Source of the DNA: Diphasiastrum complanatum
Lineage: Eukaryota > Streptophyta > Lycopodiopsida > Lycopodiales > Lycopodiaceae
Assembly (NCBI GenBank): GCA_029204225.1
Contig: CM055106.1
Span: forward strand, 38,703,827 to 38,767,826
Direction of reading: 5' to 3'
DNA: 64,000 nucleotides
The position numbers and the translations under genes were made by a program. Shown here in pieces: positions 59,597 through 64,000 of this stretch (positions are counted from its first letter, which is position 1; the number at the start of each line of letters is the position of its first letter). The notes beneath the pieces were generated by a model that did no database searches, was not told the DNA's origin, and saw only the letters and a program-made list of their open reading frames with translations.

Positions 59597-59836
59597 TCAC
59601 CTATGCTTCTCAAAGAGTTCCTTGCCCAATGCCTTTGTGAAAATATCAACAACACAATCTTCTAAAGGTGCACAATGAAGATTCATCTCTTTAGAAAGAA
59701 CCGTCTCTCTGATGAAATGATAGCCAACTTCATATGAAAAATTGCCTACATTGGCAAATCTAGCCATGTAGAATATTGTACATTTTGTCAATATTGTTTG
59801 TTGGTTACTTGAATGGCCAAAGTGCCACTTGTACAT
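59597..59836 (-). pseudogene. Copia RNase H C-terminal fragment (antisense)
   Basis: The minus-strand frame reads EVGYHFIRETVLSKEMNLHC, then APLEDCVVDIFTKALGKELF and EKHR, the end of Ty1/copia RNase H. It belongs to an element oriented opposite to the one on its right. Confidence 0.8.
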
Positions 59837-60420
59837 ACACGCCTAAAGTAGGTTACCACGAGTCAAGAGGAGTGGTTGTGTCCATTTGGTAGTGATTCCT
59901 ACTTTGTAGGATCTAGACCATGATTTATGATGAGATTTGTACCTACCATGCACCTACCAAGCATGACTCTTGGATCTAGGCTAGGGTTTTCACATTAGGG
60001 CAAGAAAGTGGAGTCTACTTCCTTATTACATGCTGGATTTTCACCTAACTTAGCAAAGGAAGTGTGTTTTACTATGTATTCCCATTCTCCATAGTGAGAA
60101 GATAGAAACTTTTGGAGCCTCAAGGAGAAACTTGAGTTTCCTCTCATTGTATGGTGATTACTCTTGATTTCCAATGAAACCCAGCTTTGGCACTTTGTAA
60201 ACACTGTCTACAGGCCGTACTACAACCTTATTTCCACACGTGTGAAGTTGGATTATACTAATTGATCAATGCTTTGATTGTCTCTACTTGTTTCCTATCA
60301 AGCTGCTAAACTAGATCTTGTTTTCTAATGACTAGTTTTTGATAGATTGTTTAACAAGCATACAATCACTTTGTGGATCATTCAAAGATCCATTTATGGT
60401 CCTTAGTACTGTATTTTTCA
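59837..60420 (+). repeat. Probable copia 5' LTR (left border uncertain)
   Basis: It ends GTATTTTTCA directly before the primer-binding site. The left edge is set by the end of the antisense RNase H relic; the partner LTR lies outside the window. Confidence 0.55.
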
Positions 60421-60422
60421 CA

Positions 60423-60434
60423 TGGTATCAGAGC
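60423..60434 (+). promoter_or_regulatory. Copia primer-binding site
   Basis: TGGTATCAGAGC matches the initiator tRNA-Met-type priming site, two bases after the LTR end. Confidence 0.85.
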
Positions 60435-61054
60435 CAAGTACAAGGCCATTGATCTGTGTCTGAATCTAATCCAGTTTTAGCAGGTTTTGGTGCAAAAAGC
60501 TAGTATTGGAAGGGCGAGCTGGTATCCAGGTTTTGGTGAAGGGATTTGATCCCAAACTTTTTCAGGATCAAAATCCGTACTGTTCACACATGTGGGCATC
60601 TCTGAACCAGCATTTAATAACCCATATTCATTGGATCATAGAAAATTCATCTGGTGTCAGTTTGATGTAATTTTTGGTGCAAATCCTAGAATAAGCTACC
60701 AAGATCACTTGCCATTGATTAGTTTTGAATTTGTTTCATGCAAACTAATTAATCTAGGCTGATTTCAGAAATTCTTAAAGTGAAAACCAGGTCTTGAAAG
60801 TACATCAAAGTGAATGAGAGAGATAGAGTCAGTTTTTGTCCAAGAATAGCCAAGATTGGCAAGATTTGCTTGAGAGTAGTTTTCATCTCATCTTATCTTC
60901 ATTCCAGCTTTGTGAGGGAGTGATAGAACTGTGATTACAAATCCATCTGTTGGATTAGAAGTCAACATTTGAGTGAAACACTGCAAGTTAGAAACCTTTG
61001 TGAGTTTCAGGTCCAAACAAATCTATATCTTGTGTGTAGAATCTTGCTAGTAAG
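60435..61054 (+). other. Copia untranslated leader
   Basis: Sequence between the primer site and the gag start, with no open frame of interest. Confidence 0.6.
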
Positions 61055-64000
61055 ATGGGATCAGTGGGAGCCTACCTTCTAGAAGCTAGTGAGAGGTTAA
61101 ATTCTACCAATTATGCTATTTGAAAAGTGAGGATGGAGTCACTAATGGTGCTCCGAGATCTTTATGAGTTTCTAATAGATGATGAAGATGAACTTCTAAG
61201 TGCACAGGAATTAGTGAGATACAAGAAGAGGTCTAGGCTTGCACTTCACTGTATTAAGATGAATGTAAGCAATGATCTTTTAAGGGAAGTATCATCATGT
61301 AAGAGTGCTAAAGAGGCTTGGGAATCTTTAAAATCTATCTATGAGTCTAGTAACACTTCGAGGGTTCTCATGCTTAGGAATCAGATTCTACAAAGCATGA
61401 AAAGGAGTGATGAGAGTGCACACAAGATTATGTGCTAAGAATCAAGTCTCTCAATAGGGAGTTAGCTTCCATTGGAGAGAAGATTCAAGATAGTGAGATT
61501 GTTCAGATTGTCCTCAATGGTCTAGGGAGTGGCTTTACAAATTTGGTCCAAAGCTTTGCAATCCAAGACACTTTGCCTACTATAGAAAAGCCACATAGTG
61601 TATTAGTAGCTGAAGAGTGTAGGATGATGCATACCAATGCAAGAATGAATGTTATTTCTCTGCAGGATGGTGATGAGAAAGCTAATTTCTCATTCAAAAG
61701 CAAGAAGAAGACCAATGGCAAGAAGAAGCACTTCAAGGAGACCAAGGAGAAGGATGAGGCTTCAAGCTCAAAGGGCAAGATCAAAGACAAGTCCAAGTAC
61801 AAATGTTTTTTTTTGTGGAAAGAAAGGACATTTTGCATCAGAATGTCTCAAGAAGAAGAAGGCACAAGAGAGCAAACAAAGCAACATTGCACATCAGGAG
61901 GAGGAGGAGGATGAAGAGTCATCCTTGATGGTTTTCAACAAACCACCATCATCCAAGAGCAACACCAATGATTTTTGGTGGATTGATAGTGGGGCTAGTT
62001 CCCACATGACATATCAAAAGGACATATTCTCCACTTTACTTTCTTACAATGATTTACATAGATCAATCTATATTGCAAGTAGTCAAGAATGTAAGATAAG
62101 TAGAATATGAACAATTCCCTTGTATGTGGGATCATCCAAAAGGATGAATCTTGATAATGTTCTTTATGTTCCTAAGTTAACCAAGAATTTACTTAATGTT
62201 GGCAAGTTAATGGATAATGGCCTAGATGTACAATTTAAGCATGGAGTTTGTTCCATCCTTAGAAATGATGAATGTATAGTCAAAGGCTTTAAGCAAGGTA
62301 GATTGTTTAAGCTTGATGCTAATGTTGCAGTGGAGAGTGTTAACTTGGAAAAGGTGGAGTTATCAAAGGTGGAATTGTGGCATAAAAGGTTGGGCGATCT
62401 CAACTACAAAGCCATGGAATCTATGGCTGCAAAGGAGCTTGCAGTTGGACTCCCCAAGCATTTGTCAAAGTGTGGGAAGAGATGTGAAGCATGCAGCCTC
62501 TCAAAGGCTCACAAACTACCCTTTTCAAGATCTACATCAAGATCAAACTCTCCTCTTGAACTCATCCATTCGGATGTTCACATGAGTCTAATGGTGGTGC
62601 CAAGTACTATGCAATGTTCATTGATGACTATTCTAGATTTTGTTGGATGTACCTCTTGTCTAGAAAATCAATGGTGTTTGATTCTTTTGTAAAGTTCAAG
62701 ACTTTGGTAGAAAATCAACTTAGTACCAAGATTAAGGTATTAAGGAGTGATAATGGAGGTGAATATATCTCCAATAAGTTGATTGACTTTTGTAGTTCTA
62801 ATGGCATAAAGAGGGAGTTGTCATGTCCATACAACCCTCAACAAAATGGAGTGAGTGAGAGAAGAAATAGATCTCTTTGTGAGTGTGCTAAGGCCTTAAG
62901 GCTAGATGTTTCTCTATCCAAACCATTTTGGGCTGAAGCAATAACTTGTGCTAACTATTTGTGCAATAGATTGCCAAACCAAGCCATTGGAGGAATCACA
63001 CCATTTGAAGCTCTATTTGGAGAGAAGCCCAATCTCAAGGATCTCAAAGTTTTTGGATCCACTTGTTATGTACACCAATCCTTGGATAAGAGAAGGAAGG
63101 ATGATGCAACATCCATCAAAGGCATCTTTGTGGGATATGGTGAGAATAGCAAAGGTTATAAAGTCTTCAATCCCATCACTAGCAAGGTGATAGTGAGTAG
63201 GGATGTTATTTTTTATGAAGGACATGCTTGTGATTTGGATGATAATGCTACTAATCATCTTGATGCCAAGGATCATGCTAGGATGGAGGAGGAGCTTCCA
63301 AGTGAAGAAGAACTTGAGGATCCACCTCAAGATGCAAGAAGTCCAAGAACTCCAAAAAGATCTACAAGGGAAAGATCCGAGCCATTGAGGCTCACTTATG
63401 ATGGTCAAAGTGATCAAAGAGAAGGCTCATCATCTTTCACATCTTACACCTTTCTACTTCAATGTTAGATGAGCCAACATGCTATGAAGATGCTTGTAAG
63501 TCTAAAAGTTGGATGGGTGCTATGCAAGTAGAATATGATGCTCTTCTTGAGAATCATACTTGGGATCTTGTGGATCTTCCTCAAGGAAAGAAACCTCTTG
63601 ATTGCAAGTGGGTATTTAGATTGAAGTATAATCAAGATGGATCAATAAGCAAGCATAAAGCTAGGGCTTGCTGCCAAAGGTTTTTTACAAACCAAAGGCA
63701 TTGATTATGATGAGACTTTTGCTCCTGTGGCTAAACTTGTTACTATCAGGTTGATCATTAGTCTTGCTAACAACCTTCAATTGGGAGCTATTCCAACTTG
63801 ACTTCACAAATGCATTCCTCAATGGTTATTTGGAGGAAGAGATCTACATGAGGCAACCCGAGGGCTTCATCAAGGCACAAGCATGAAGGAAGGTCTGTTT
63901 TTTTTAAGAAGAGCCTTTATGGGCTCAAGCAAGCACCTAGAGCATGATTACTCTAGGCTAAACTCTTTTCTCTCATTTCCATCAATTTGTAATGAGTGCC
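61055..64000 (+). pseudogene. Copia gag-pol polyprotein, multiply frameshifted, partial at window end
   Basis: Gag (61055-61800) has AKEAWESLKSIYESS and a zinc knuckle CFFCGKKGHFASEC near 61803. Protease has WWIDSGASSHMT near 61977. The pre-integrase part has VLYVPKLTKNLLNVG near 62160 and the HKRLG segment. Integrase has MFIDDYSRFCW (62614), RSDNGGEY near 62743 and NGVSERRNRSL near 62846, supplying the DDE residues, then the FWAEAITCANYLCNRLPN region. Reverse transcriptase starts near 63470 (WDLVDLPQGKKPLDCKWVF). Disruptions: TGA near 61120, TAA near 61436, a T-run slip near 61806 inside the zinc knuckle, TGA near 62108, and frame changes near 62600, 63465 and 63690. It is relatively young but inactive. 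Confidence 0.88.

Larger units (their letters stand above)
59837..64000 (+). mobile_element. Ty1/copia retrotransposon, running off the right end
   Basis: LTR, primer site, gag, protease, integrase and the start of reverse transcriptase are in the copia order (integrase before reverse transcriptase). The rest of reverse transcriptase, RNase H and the 3' LTR lie beyond 64000. Confidence 0.88.

Overview
The window is land-plant nuclear DNA. The evidence is a plant-type three-domain PYRR gene (dead deaminase, RibD reductase and COG3236 fused), a PLS-class pentatricopeptide-repeat gene, and Ty1/copia, LINE, hAT and Helitron remnants. Gene density is very low, introns are huge and repeat-filled, and dinucleotide microsatellites are long. 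This suggests a large-genome plant; a seed-free vascular plant (fern or lycophyte) is my best guess, but the sequence does not prove it.

Region 1 (645-35010, + strand) is one complete host gene, PYRR, which encodes the pyrimidine reductase of plastid riboflavin (vitamin B2) synthesis. I rebuilt nine exons whose phases all agree: 645-977, 16383-16520, 17315-17414, 24154-24279, 24405-24718, 31086-31205, 31627-31881, 32562-32687 and 34726-35010. They give 1797 nt, or 598 codons plus a stop. Only about 5% of the 34.4 kb gene is coding. Intron 1 (15.4 kb) holds a full-length but broken hAT element, a second hAT copy interrupted by copia pieces, a GC-rich foldback and an antisense LINE. Intron 3 (6.7 kb) holds a tandem copy of part of exon 3 and two more antisense LINE copies, one carrying a small inverted-repeat element. 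Intron 5 (6.4 kb) holds a retroelement leader in inverted orientation around a low-complexity core, then the 3' exons of another hAT transposase.

Region 2 (about 35-48 kb) has no intact host gene that I recognise. It holds a decayed Helitron on the minus strand (zinc knuckle, HUH, tyrosine and PIF1 helicase parts), an unidentified two-exon open segment beside it, a Rab11/RABA GTPase fragment, a mosaic of duplicated blocks and a 55-bp tandem repeat.

Region 3 (48-54.8 kb) holds the 3' half of a copia element with its polypurine tract and LTR start, then AT-rich DNA with a 2.2-kb inverted-repeat pair and a strong hairpin.

Region 4 (55-58 kb) holds an intronless PPR gene (629 codons) and, about 470 bp downstream, a degraded partial copy.

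Region 5 (59.6-64 kb) holds an antisense copia RNase H relic and then a frameshifted copia element running off the right end.

Two patterns stand out. The hAT family has subterminal arrays of the palindrome GGTACC, and all four termini seen here sit in (TA)n. The LINE family's 3' ends run straight into long (TC)n tracts, and one copy's 5' end abuts the tract of another copy.
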